Origin: Lentisphaerota bacterium
GTDB lineage: Bacteria; Verrucomicrobiota; Lentisphaeria; Victivallales; Victivallaceae
DNA: 60,827 bases
Direction: 5' to 3'
NCBI GenBank assembly: GCA_015061615.1
Contig: SUWE01000011.1
Span: 1 to 60,827, forward strand
Shown one piece after another: positions 53,399 through 60,690 of the stretch. Below the pieces are notes generated by a model. That model did not search any database and was not told the DNA's origin. It was given only the letters and a program-made list of their open reading frames with translations. Positions within the stretch are counted from its first letter, which is position 1; every line of letters begins with the position of its first letter. A program made the position numbers and the translations under genes.

Positions 53399-53549
53399 AA
53401 AAAAAAGGATTGGGCGGCAGTGCGTACATATCCGGGGTGCAGGATGATCTCAATGGGGTGCTGAGAATGTACAGCTAACACACATTGCCATATATCAAGG
53501 GGTGGATATATGCGGCAAACAGATTGTGTTATACACTGCCGGCCCAATC
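53399..53549 (-). ncRNA. Candidate regulatory RNA with three CACCCC hairpin loops
   Basis: Read on the minus strand, 53549 to 53408 folds into a closed branched structure. The outer stem (53542-53549 with 53408-53415, then 53534-53540 with 53416-53422) has 15 pairs and one bulged base (53541). The left arm pairs AACACA/TGTGTT, TTGCC/GGCAA and ATATATC/GATATAT, with loop CACCCCTT. The right arm closes with GTACAT/ATGTAC and splits into two hairpins: CTCA/TGAG with loop GCACCCCAT, and ATCC/GGAT with loop TGCACCCC. The outer stem's 3' arm is followed, after one C, by T8 (53399-53406), so it doubles as terminator and fixes the strand. A promoter precedes it at 53596-53624 (start about 53589). The loops resemble the anti-Shine-Dalgarno CACCTCC. 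No known RNA family was recognised. Confidence 0.6.
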
Positions 53550-53583
53550 GGTAAAAACAAAAATATTTTTAATCTTTTATCGG

Positions 53584-53611
53584 TTGACTCTGACTAATAT
53601 ACTTGTATTTT
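53584..53611 (+). promoter_or_regulatory. Promoter of the LysR gene
   Basis: TTGACT (53584-53589), 16 bases and TATTTT (53606-53611). It overlaps the divergent promoter of the proposed RNA, so the two transcripts may compete. Confidence 0.5.
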
Positions 53612-53624
53612 TAATATCTTGCAA
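53596..53624 (-). promoter_or_regulatory. Promoter of the candidate RNA, with possible LysR site
   Basis: On the minus strand TTGCAA (53619-53624), 17 bases and TATATT (53596-53601); the same boxes and spacing occur at the DtxR-type gene (55717). The -35 box is part of an interrupted inverted repeat, TTGCA (53619-53623) with TGCAA (53636-53640), which has the T-N11-A-like form bound by LysR proteins. Confidence 0.5.
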
Positions 53625-53674
53625 TATATTATAGATGCAAACATGATTTACAAAAGGTTATCAAACAGAAGAGT

Positions 53675-54568
53675 ATGAATACGATAAAACAGTTGCGCCA
53701 CTTTCTGGCATTGGCAAGAGAATTGCACTTTGCAAGAGCCGCATCACAGCTGGGGATATCGCAGGCGGCACTGAGCAATGAGATAAAAAAACTTGAAACC
53801 TCTCTGGGGTTCCAGCTGTTTGACCGTTCAGACCGTTGGGAAATAACCCTGACTGATGCGGGAAAAAGTTTCTGCAACGGAATAAAAGATATCCCGGAAA
53901 CGCTTGATTTTGCCAAAACGAATGCGGCGGAAATAGCGCGCGGCAAAGCCGGGACCTTATCAATTGCGATAAGTTATTTTTATTATGACTATTTCAATCT
54001 CGGTGAAGTATGCCGGAAGATGCAGGAGCGTTATCCGAATGTAAAACTGCGTATCTGCGATATGCAGCGCTCCTCCCAGGTCAGAGAGTGTTTGAAACAG
54101 GGTCAGGCGGATGTCGGTTTCATGATGCTTGAACCGGATGCTTCCGGCACCCAGGGCGGATTGGAAATAAAAAGAGTCTGCCCCATTGAACTGATGATCG
54201 GCATGACTGCAAAACATCCTCTGGCAAAAAAAGAATTTCTCACTGCGGCGGATTTGAAAAACGCACACTGGATAATTCCGCCGAAAGAAGAGATACCATC
54301 CATACACAAGAAGCTGGAAGATTATTATATGGAAAATTCTCAAACCATGCCGATAATCAAACTGGAAATCATCGGATTCACCGGAATATGCCAGATGATC
54401 TCCACCGGATTGGGCATCGGTTTTGTTCCGGAACTCTTCGGTCACAGGCAGAATCTTATCATGAAGAAAACCCCGTTCCCGATGTTCCGCCAGCTGGTGG
54501 CGGCAAAAAGCGAAAACAACAACAGTCTGCTGGTGAAAAACTTTATAAGTCTGATTCCGCAGAAATAA
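53675..54568 (+). CDS. LysR-family transcriptional regulator
   Basis: The 297-residue regulator has the N-terminal winged helix typical of LysR proteins: FLALARELHFARAASQLGIS, then QAALSNEIKKLETSLGFQLF and TLTDAGKSF. A periplasmic-binding-protein-like effector domain runs from about 93. The inducer is unknown. It is divergent to the candidate regulatory RNA and 38 bases upstream of the unknown exported protein, the likely targets, since LysR genes commonly control what lies beside them. Confidence 0.9.
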   Translation: MNTIKQLRHFLALARELHFARAASQLGISQAALSNEIKKLETSLGFQLFDRSDRWEITLTDAGKSFCNGIKDIPETLDFAKTNAAEIARGKAGTLSIAISYFYYDYFNLGEVCRKMQERYPNVKLRICDMQRSSQVRECLKQGQADVGFMMLEPDASGTQGGLEIKRVCPIELMIGMTAKHPLAKKEFLTAADLKNAHWIIPPKEEIPSIHKKLEDYYMENSQTMPIIKLEIIGFTGICQMISTGLGIGFVPELFGHRQNLIMKKTPFPMFRQLVAAKSENNNSLLVKNFISLIPQK

Positions 54569-54606
54569 CCGTGGTACGGAAAAAATCAAAACAGGGGTGA
54601 AACAAA

Positions 54607-55152
54607 ATGAAAAAACTTAAAGTTGCCGGATTGCTGCTGATAATGGCAATCGGTTTTATAAACGGCTACGTTGCGTTCAATTATGCCGCCGACCATGCTG
54701 AAGCCAAAATCAGCCAAATGAAAGGCGAAGATGACGGCACGACCGGAACAATAACCGTTGAAGAAGTTGAAAAAGCCGAAGGTGAACACTATATGCCCGG
54801 CACGATGCGCAGTGTCGGGGAATGGACTTACGATTCACTCAACCGCCATTACAACAAGCACAAAAAGGAGTTTCCGGAGTATAAAAGTGCCGGAGAATAC
54901 AAGGTCGGTTCTGAAAATTTCTTCATCGAGCCGCCGCAGGGTACGCAAATAAAAATCGCTCCCAACGGCGACAGAATGTATTACCACGAAAAGAGCAACA
55001 CCTTCGGGGTGATAACAAAACACGGTACTCCGAAGACATTTTTCCGCCCCAATAAAGGCAAAAGCTACTGGAAACGCCAGAGAGGAAAGCTGCTTGTGAC
55101 CAGGCGGCAGGAAAACTCTGAACCGGAAAAAAATCAGCCGCCGGAAAAATAA
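54607..55152 (+). CDS. Exported or membrane-anchored protein of unknown function
   Basis: I do not recognise this 181-residue protein. Residues 4-28 are hydrophobic after KK and would serve as a signal anchor or uncleaved signal peptide. A charged, acidic linker follows (about 35-75). The remainder is rich in Lys, Tyr, Phe and Gly, with PPQGTQIKIAPNGDRMYYH, NTFGVITKHGTPKTFF and GKSYWKRQRGKLLV. The 'xTNxFGV...GxxKTxFxPxxGxxYW' pattern resembles, from memory, the ends of some secreted polymorphic-toxin proteins, but this is weak. The ribosome-binding site AGGGGTGA (54593-54600) is a 7-base perfect complement to one loop of the RNA proposed at 53399-53549. A terminator follows. Base composition is like its neighbours. 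Confidence 0.6.
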   Translation: MKKLKVAGLLLIMAIGFINGYVAFNYAADHAEAKISQMKGEDDGTTGTITVEEVEKAEGEHYMPGTMRSVGEWTYDSLNRHYNKHKKEFPEYKSAGEYKVGSENFFIEPPQGTQIKIAPNGDRMYYHEKSNTFGVITKHGTPKTFFRPNKGKSYWKRQRGKLLVTRRQENSEPEKNQPPEK

Positions 55153-55157
55153 AAAAA

Positions 55158-55197
55158 ACGGGATCGCCGGTCATCTCCGCGAACCCGTAATTTTTTC
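55158..55197. terminator. Bidirectional terminator between the unknown gene and panD
   Basis: ACGGG (55158-55162) pairs with CCCGT (55184-55188), with TCGC/GCGA pairing inside. A8 precedes and T6 follows, so it serves both convergent genes. Confidence 0.82.
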
Positions 55198-55203
55198 TGT
55201 CTG

Positions 55204-55563
55204 TCAGTTGTGACGGCTGGCGATATTGTTGTTTTCGTCCAGAACGATGACCGTCGGATGGTGGAGCAGAGTATCTTTCTCATCGACAACAGCAAACGCC
55301 ATGATCGTAACGACATCACCGACATTGCCGAGTTTGGCGGCAGGACCGTTCAAACAGAAGTCGCGGGAACCGGCTTTACCGGGAATGGCGTAGGTTTCCA
55401 GACGGGAACCGGTGTTGCGGTTGGCGACAAGTATTTTTTCATAGGGCAGAATATTTGCCTCTTTGAGCAATTCAGGATCAATTTCCAGACTGCCTTCATA
55501 ATCCACCACACAGCGGGTGATACGCGCGGTATGGATTTTACCGTTAAGCATTTGTCTTTGCAT
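55204..55563 (-). CDS. panD: Aspartate 1-decarboxylase
   Basis: PanD makes beta-alanine for pantothenate. The 119-residue proenzyme has the self-cleavage site in DYEGSLEID (Gly-Ser, the Ser becoming the pyruvoyl group), LLKEANILPYEKI, NRNTGSRLETYAI, and LNGPAAKLGNVGDVVTIMAF, all in the expected order and length. The start ATG at 55563 lacks a strong ribosome-binding site; ATG 55551 is an alternative. The promoter is at 55606-55634. Together with the panE-like gene at 46907 it suggests local coenzyme A precursor synthesis. Confidence 0.95.
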   Translation of the reverse strand: MQRQMLNGKIHTARITRCVVDYEGSLEIDPELLKEANILPYEKILVANRNTGSRLETYAIPGKAGSRDFCLNGPAAKLGNVGDVVTIMAFAVVDEKDTLLHHPTVIVLDENNNIASRHN

Positions 55564-55605
55564 TTCAATATCTTTCTATATCTTTTTTGACCGTGTCTCT
55601 GCCAT

Positions 55606-55634
55606 AATATAGTTCCGTTTTCAGATTTTTTCAA
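55606..55634 (-). promoter_or_regulatory. Promoter of panD
   Basis: On the minus strand TTGAAA (55629-55634), 17 bases and TATATT (55606-55611), about 43 bases before panD. Confidence 0.75.
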
Positions 55635-55716
55635 CATAAAGTAATGATTTAAGCGGTAAAACATTGTGTATTGACAACGTTTTTTCACTCTTTTTCACGA
55701 TTTTTCAGCTTGATAC

Positions 55717-55745
55717 TTGCAAAACACATTTTGTGATTGTATATT
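55717..55745 (+). promoter_or_regulatory. Promoter of the DtxR/MntR-type gene
   Basis: TTGCAA (55717-55722), 17 bases and TATATT (55740-55745), about 50 bases before the start codon. Confidence 0.75.
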
Positions 55746-55754
55746 ACAACCAAG

Positions 55755-55776
55755 AAAATTAGTTTTGTTTAATTTT
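55755..55776. promoter_or_regulatory. Candidate autoregulatory operator of the DtxR/MntR-type gene
   Basis: AAAATTA (55755-55761) and TAATTTT (55770-55776) are perfect inverted repeats eight bases apart, lying just after the predicted transcription start, where a repressor would block initiation. Confidence 0.5.
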
Positions 55777-55795
55777 TACTTCAGGATAGACTTTT

Positions 55796-56488
55796 ATGGC
55801 AAAAGAAAATCTGCCCATATCCAGCAGTCTGGAAGATTATCTGGAAGCGATTTCAGAGATCATCGAAGAAGGCGAACACGCCCACACCAAAGAGATCGCC
55901 GTCAAACTCGGCGTTTCCATGCCCTCAGTCACCAATGCACTTCAGGCGCTGGCGGCAAGGAATCTTATCACCTACCGTTCCCATACCCCGGTACGGCTCA
56001 CAGAAGACGGTGCCGCCCGCGCGGCAATAATCCGCCGCCGTCATCAGGCATTGCGCCGTTTCTTCGTCAATCTGCTCAAAGTCGATGCCGCCGCCGCCGA
56101 TGAAGCGGCTTGTCAGATCGAACACGTCATCAAAGAGCCGATAACCTCCCGCATGACCGCCCTTATCGAAGCTGTCGAAGAACGCGAAGATTGCGCCGGA
56201 CTGCGCCGTTATCTGGCGGATGCCATGCCTGAAATATTCCCTGCCGGTGCGCCGGAACTTATTTCGCTGGATAAACTCCCCGCATCGCGCAAAGGGGAAC
56301 TGGTATACGTTTCCGAAAATCTGCGGGGAATCAAAAAATTTGCCGATATGGGACTGGTTCCCGGCGCGGTGCTTCAATATGAGGGGACCGCACCATTCGG
56401 CGATCTCATCCGCATAAAACTGATGAATACCCAGCTTTCTCTGCGGACTGCCGATGCACGTTTTTTCTGGGTCAAGGTGCTTGACTGA
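55796..56488 (+). CDS. DtxR/MntR-family metal-dependent regulator with FeoA-like domain
   Basis: The 230-residue protein has the DtxR layout. The winged helix spans SSSLEDYLEAISEIIEEGEH, then TKEIAVKLGVSMPSVTNALQ and LITYRSHTPVRLTEDG. The dimerisation and metal-binding helices include RRRHQALRRFFVNLL and ACQIEHVIKEP. A C-terminal SH3/FeoA-like domain follows from about 150 (GELVYVSENLRGIKKFADMG, ending FWVKVLD). It likely senses Fe2+ or Mn2+ and represses uptake genes. The start follows AGGA. An inverted repeat downstream of its promoter suggests autoregulation. Its stop overlaps the next start (TGATG). Confidence 0.88.
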   Translation: MAKENLPISSSLEDYLEAISEIIEEGEHAHTKEIAVKLGVSMPSVTNALQALAARNLITYRSHTPVRLTEDGAARAAIIRRRHQALRRFFVNLLKVDAAAADEAACQIEHVIKEPITSRMTALIEAVEEREDCAGLRRYLADAMPEIFPAGAPELISLDKLPASRKGELVYVSENLRGIKKFADMGLVPGAVLQYEGTAPFGDLIRIKLMNTQLSLRTADARFFWVKVLD

Positions 56489-57144
56489 TGAAGTTTCACG
56501 GCGATTATCAGGCACTTTACCGTGCGGTGGAAACAAAACTTGCTTCCGGCAGTTCCTGTCACGATTTTGACCACACCCTGCGCGTAATCAACAACGCCAA
56601 AAAACTTCTGGAAAACTCCGTTGCAGACAGAGAGACCGTCTTGCTTGCAGCACTGCTCCACGACATTGCCCGTCCGGAAGAAGAAAAGAGCAAAGGCAAA
56701 CTCTGTCACGCTAAACTCGGCGCGGAAATTGCCCCTGCAATGCTCAAAAAAGCCGGATTTCCGGAAGATATCTCGGTTCAGGTCGCCGGCGCCATCGCCA
56801 CTCACCGTTTCCGCGGCAAGGATGAACCGGAAACTGTCGAAGCGGATATCGTCTTTGATGCCGACAAACTCGACTCTCTGGGCGCCGCCGGTATCGGCAG
56901 GGCGTTCCTCTTTGCCGGACACGAAAATGCCCGGCTCCACAATACCGAAGCCGAAGCGCTCGCGGCAGATGCCTACTCGAAAAACGACACTGCTTACCGG
57001 GAATTTCTGGTAAAGCTCCGCTATCTGCCCCGCAAGATGCGTACTGCTGCGGGCAGAAAACTTGCCGTTGAGCGCGCGGCATTCATGACTGAATTTTTTG
57101 AACAACTTGATAATGAAATATATCCGGGGGAAGATTCTTTATGA
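56488..57144 (+). CDS. HD-domain metal-dependent phosphohydrolase
   Basis: The 218-residue product has the HD-superfamily motifs: HDFDHTLRVINNAKKL near 25 (first His), LLAALLHDIARPEE near 54 (the His-Asp pair), THRFRG near 105 and IVFDADKLDSLGAAGIGRA near 122 (last Asp). This matches YedJ/YpgQ-like phosphohydrolases, which hydrolyse nucleotides or other phosphate compounds; the substrate is not known. It is coupled to the regulator upstream and the phosphodiesterase downstream. Confidence 0.85.
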   Translation: MKFHGDYQALYRAVETKLASGSSCHDFDHTLRVINNAKKLLENSVADRETVLLAALLHDIARPEEEKSKGKLCHAKLGAEIAPAMLKKAGFPEDISVQVAGAIATHRFRGKDEPETVEADIVFDADKLDSLGAAGIGRAFLFAGHENARLHNTEAEALAADAYSKNDTAYREFLVKLRYLPRKMRTAAGRKLAVERAAFMTEFFEQLDNEIYPGEDSL

Positions 57145-57698
57145 AAATCATGTTCATTTCCGACATCCACGGTATGCACCAGACGCTGAAACAGGCGCTT
57201 GACCATGCCGACAGATTGTCGGTCGATCAAATCGTCATTCTGGGGGATATCCTCTATCACGGTCCGCGCAACGGGGTCCCCAGTGTTTACGATCCTGCCG
57301 CCGTGGCAGATATGCTCAATGAGCGCAAAGATCAGATACTTGCCGTGCGCGGCAACTGCGATGCGGAAGTCGACCAGATGATGCTGAAGTTCCCGATCAT
57401 GGCGGATTATTCGGAGCTTATCTGCGGCAATAACAGATTTTTCCTCACCCACGGTCACCTCTGGAACGAAAATCATCTGCCCGACCTGCCCGCAGGAACC
57501 ATCCTCGCCCACGGTCACACCCATATTCCGGAGCTGAAAATGCGTTTTCAGGAAAAGATATGGATTTTCAATCCGGGGTCGATCTCTCTGCCGAAAAACG
57601 GCAATATCCGCACTTTCGGACTTTTTCATGACGGCAAACTGACCGTTCACGATCTTGAAAGCGGCAATTTCACAGGAGGTTTTCACAATGAGTTCTGA
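57141..57698 (+). CDS. yfcE: YfcE/MJ0936-type metallophosphodiesterase
   Basis: The 185-residue calcineurin-like enzyme shows all metal-binding motifs: FISDIHGM at residues 5-12, VILGDILYHGPRNG near 32, VRGNCDAEVDQ near 70, FFLTHGHLW near 100 and LAHGHTHIPEL near 122. The family hydrolyses simple phosphodiesters, with the natural substrate uncertain. It overlaps the HD gene by four bases and the following SGNH hydrolase by 11 bases, showing continuous translation through the operon. Confidence 0.92.
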   Translation: MKIMFISDIHGMHQTLKQALDHADRLSVDQIVILGDILYHGPRNGVPSVYDPAAVADMLNERKDQILAVRGNCDAEVDQMMLKFPIMADYSELICGNNRFFLTHGHLWNENHLPDLPAGTILAHGHTHIPELKMRFQEKIWIFNPGSISLPKNGNIRTFGLFHDGKLTVHDLESGNFTGGFHNEF

Positions 57699-58776
57699 AT
57701 CAGCCAAACCCGACCGTACCGCAGGCGTGGAAAATGACAATAACAAAGGTCTGCGCTACATTGATATCGACTTTGATGAGCTGCGCGTAAGCGGCTTTGC
57801 CTTCCGCAAAAAAGGTGAACCGTTCAGCCGTATGCCCAGCGACCGCAAACTCCCCAAAGCAGTCACCGTCCTTGCCCGCAATACTGCCGGCGGCAGGATC
57901 GACTTTGTCAGCAACACCACCAGAATATGGCTGAAAGTCAAACTCAAAGAAGCCGGGCACATGGATCACATGCCCGATACCGGCTCCTGCGGCTTTGACC
58001 TTTATATGGGAGAGCCGGGCAAATCGTACTTTATCGGCACCAGCCGCGCCAAAACAGGAGCAGACATTTACGAAAGCAGGATGCACAACTTTCTTTTCGA
58101 CGGAGAAATGCACAACTTCACTTTGAATATGCCCCTTTACAGCGGAGTCAAATCGGTGAAGATCGGTATTGATGAAGATGCGGAAATACTCCCCCCTGCC
58201 CCGTGGAGCGATGAACGCCCGCTGGTAATTTACGGAACAAGTATCACTCAGGGCGGATGCGCCTCGCGTCCCGGAATGGCATACACCGCCATTCTCGGCC
58301 GCCGGTTCAACCGTCCGGTGCTGAACTTCGGTTTTTCCGGCAGCGGCAGAGGTGAAGCGGTCGTTGCCGCCAATCTGGCAAAGGTGGCTGATCCCGGAGC
58401 ATTCATTCTCGACTACGATGCAAACACCAATCTTGAAGAGATGAAAAACACTCTTGAAGCGTTCATTTCCGTTTTGCGTACCGCCCATCCGTCAGTTCCG
58501 CTGATCGTGATTTCCGGTCCGCGCTACAACCGGGAAATAATCCTTTCCGGCGACGTTGACACCCCGATGCAGGCAAAGGCACTTTCTGCGGAGTTTCAGG
58601 AAAATACCGTAAAAAAACTCCGTGATGCCGGAGATGAAAACATCTACTTTGTCAACGGCGGCAAACTCTACGGTGAAAAGTGGCACGAACTCAGCGTTGA
58701 CGGGGTTCATGCAACGGATGCCGGATTTCTCATTTACGCTGAAAATTTGAGCAAAATTCTTGCAGAAATCCTCTGA
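57688..58776 (+). CDS. SGNH/GDSL-family hydrolase with N-terminal sandwich domain
   Basis: The 362-residue protein has an N-terminal beta-sandwich (about 1-160, with WLKVKLKEAG and GFDLYMGEPG) followed by a SGNH hydrolase domain. LVIYGTSITQGGCASRPGMA holds the catalytic Ser, LNFGFSGSGRGE the Gly/Asn region, FILDYDANTN and VDGVHATDAGFLIYA the Asp-His pair. Such two-domain forms are often carbohydrate esterases; the substrate is unknown. There is no signal peptide, so it acts on imported material or is cytoplasmic. The start at 57688 has a perfect AGGAGGT; the upstream extension is rejected. Confidence 0.87.
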   Translation: MSSESAKPDRTAGVENDNNKGLRYIDIDFDELRVSGFAFRKKGEPFSRMPSDRKLPKAVTVLARNTAGGRIDFVSNTTRIWLKVKLKEAGHMDHMPDTGSCGFDLYMGEPGKSYFIGTSRAKTGADIYESRMHNFLFDGEMHNFTLNMPLYSGVKSVKIGIDEDAEILPPAPWSDERPLVIYGTSITQGGCASRPGMAYTAILGRRFNRPVLNFGFSGSGRGEAVVAANLAKVADPGAFILDYDANTNLEEMKNTLEAFISVLRTAHPSVPLIVISGPRYNREIILSGDVDTPMQAKALSAEFQENTVKKLRDAGDENIYFVNGGKLYGEKWHELSVDGVHATDAGFLIYAENLSKILAEIL

Positions 58777-58806
58777 ATGACTGGTAAAAATTTTTTTTGG
58801 TGCTAT

Positions 58807-58835
58807 CTTACATAAAGCATCATCTGCAATATAAC
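58807..58835 (+). promoter_or_regulatory. Possible promoter of the GH36-like gene
   Basis: CTTACA (58807-58812), 17 bases and TATAAC (58830-58835), 22 bases before the start codon. The -35 box is weak. Confidence 0.4.
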
Positions 58836-58856
58836 ATTTTAAGGAAGGAGTATTCC

Positions 58857-60482
58857 ATGATAAAAGCAGAATATTCAAACGGTATGGTAAAAGAATTTGC
58901 CAAAACCGGTGATTACACCAGAGTGACCATCACCCCGGAAAAGGGTGCGGACCGTGTTGTTATCCGCACTGCGATCTCCATTATCGACGTCCACGAACTG
59001 TGGCTCACCTCACTGGTCTCAGGTCCCGAAAAACGGAATCTGCCCTGGGTGATCGAACTTGATTCCGGTACCGACAAAAACATGCCCTTTGTCGCAACTT
59101 TCAACTCCGCCGGCGTCAACCGCGGCTGTTTTGCCACCACCAACTTGCAGGATGACAGCAAAATCCGTTTTGAAATGAATCAGGAAATGGGTGTTTACAA
59201 CGTCACCTGCACCGTCACACTCTGCGACAAAACTGAAAACTTCGACGTCATCCTCGACTGCCGCGAAATGGATTGGCAGGATGCCCTTGCCGACTGGCGC
59301 AAAGCTCTGGCTCTGCCCGCATACACCTATCCCGAAGCGGCGTGGAACCCCGTCTACTGCACCTGGTACGCCGTCCACGGCGCCGTCACTCAGGATTTCG
59401 TCGAAAAGACCTGCCCCATCGCCAAAGATCTCGGTTTCACCACTTTGATCGTTGACGACGGCTGGTGCTATGACGATATGAAACGTGTTTCACCGACCAC
59501 CATCGTCAGCTGGTACGAAATGATCGGCGACTGGAACATTTCCGCCCCCAAATTCCCCGATTTCAAGAACCATGTCAAACGCATTCAGGATATGGGAATG
59601 AAATATATGATCTGGTGCGCTCCGCACCTCTGGGGTTTCAAATCCGATCTCTATAAAAACAATCCCGGCATGACCATCAACAATCCAATCGAAGGTTATG
59701 ACAAGATGGACGTCAACAAAGCAGACTTTGCTCCGCTTGTTTCCAAACTGCGCGCCCTTGCCAAAGACAACAACCTTGACGGTCTCAAAATCGACTTTAT
59801 CGATATCGTTCCGCCCAACATCGACAAACCCAACGCCCGTGATACGGAAGAACTCGTTGAGGCTCTGACTTCCGGTTTGAAAGAGGATAATCCGGATGCC
59901 CTCATCGAATTCCGTCAGTGCTACTCCACCCCGGTCACTCTCAAGTACGCGACCCAGTTCCGCGCCGGTGACGTGCCGTTCAACTGGATCATGAACTTCG
60001 GTCGTATCGTTGAACTGCGTCTGGCTCTGGGCAATCTTGCTCCTGTCCACGCCGACCCCGCCTACTGGCCCTTCGGCGAAACCAGCGAAAACGTCGCCCG
60101 TCACATGATGGCGATGATGCCGGCGGTTCCGATGATCTCCATGGATCTCACCCGCCTTACCGACACCGAAAAACGGATCATCCGTTACTATGTCGATATG
60201 TACAACGCTCACCGCGAACTTATCAACAAAGGCGAATGGAAGTTCCTCTTCGGTCTTTCCGATATTCAGGCGGCGATCGTCGAAAATGAAAAAGAACGCA
60301 TGGTCATCATCTGCGACCACTGCCGTTTCCCCGAATGTCTCAAGAATGACGGACGCCCGACCTACGTCATGAACCTTTCCGCCAAAGCACTGCCTTTCAA
60401 GTGCGAAAACGCGGTCGATGCCGAATGTAATCCGACTGACGGAAGCTGCATTCCTCTCGCCGGTTCAGCAGTCATCAAGTAA
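58857..60482 (+). CDS. GH36-like (clan GH-D) glycoside hydrolase
   Basis: The 541-residue protein has an N-terminal beta domain and a TIM-barrel resembling alpha-galactosidases of GH36/GH27. Key blocks are NPVYCTWYAVHG near 159, TTLIVDDGWCYDDM near 190, KYMIWCAPHLWGF near 255, NLDGLKIDFIDIVPP near 318 (KxDF, the likely nucleophile Asp) and QFRAGDVPFNW near 375 (likely acid/base Asp). The exact glycan is unknown. There is no signal peptide, so it probably acts on imported oligosaccharides. The start follows AAGGAAGGAG; the longer frame is rejected. Strong terminator downstream. Confidence 0.82.
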   Translation: MIKAEYSNGMVKEFAKTGDYTRVTITPEKGADRVVIRTAISIIDVHELWLTSLVSGPEKRNLPWVIELDSGTDKNMPFVATFNSAGVNRGCFATTNLQDDSKIRFEMNQEMGVYNVTCTVTLCDKTENFDVILDCREMDWQDALADWRKALALPAYTYPEAAWNPVYCTWYAVHGAVTQDFVEKTCPIAKDLGFTTLIVDDGWCYDDMKRVSPTTIVSWYEMIGDWNISAPKFPDFKNHVKRIQDMGMKYMIWCAPHLWGFKSDLYKNNPGMTINNPIEGYDKMDVNKADFAPLVSKLRALAKDNNLDGLKIDFIDIVPPNIDKPNARDTEELVEALTSGLKEDNPDALIEFRQCYSTPVTLKYATQFRAGDVPFNWIMNFGRIVELRLALGNLAPVHADPAYWPFGETSENVARHMMAMMPAVPMISMDLTRLTDTEKRIIRYYVDMYNAHRELINKGEWKFLFGLSDIQAAIVENEKERMVIICDHCRFPECLKNDGRPTYVMNLSAKALPFKCENAVDAECNPTDGSCIPLAGSAVIK

Positions 60483-60501
60483 GCTGATAACGCTTCAGAA
60501 A

Positions 60502-60546
60502 GGGCTGAGCGCAAACAACATATTTTGCGTTCAGCCCCCTTTTTTG
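60502..60546 (+). terminator. Intrinsic terminator of the GH36-like gene
   Basis: GGGCTGAGCGCAAA pairs with the arm TTTGCGTTCAGCCC (one G-T pair), followed by CCTTTTTT. It begins about 20 bases after the stop codon. Confidence 0.9.
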
Positions 60547-60571
60547 TTCCCTTACGCAAGAAATAAAAAAT

Positions 60572-60600
60572 GGGCTGAGCGCAAAACCTGACGTTTTGCG
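60572..60600. repeat. Second copy of the terminator left arm with its own hairpin
   Basis: GGGCTGAGCGCAAA at 60572-60585 repeats exactly the 14 bases at 60502-60515. Here CGCAAAAC (60580-60587) pairs with GTTTTGCG (60593-60600), a different fold. It may be the remnant of a duplicated terminator or a dispersed repeat. Confidence 0.6.
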
Positions 60601-60649
60601 GCGGTCTCTTTTCAGCGTAAAATAAATTCACTTGGAAGGATTGGCAGGC

Positions 60650-60690
60650 AAAAAAAAATCCATTGCTCAAAACTTATGTTTGAGCAATGG
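60650..60690 (-). terminator. Minus-strand intrinsic terminator near the right edge
   Basis: CCATTGCTCAAA (60660-60671) pairs perfectly with TTTGAGCAATGG (60679-60690) around a 7-base loop, and on the minus strand is followed by an A and then nine T (60650-60658). The transcript it ends comes from beyond the window. Confidence 0.88.

Noticed and set aside
53272..53547. 91-residue minus-strand frame across the candidate RNA
   Set aside because: It crosses the T8 terminator and the exonuclease gene end and has no ribosome-binding site; the nested stems are better explained as RNA.
53408..53549. Reading the structured RNA on the plus strand (GGGGTG loops)
   Set aside because: The fold is possible on either strand, but only the minus strand has a T8 run directly after the closing stem and a well-spaced promoter before it.
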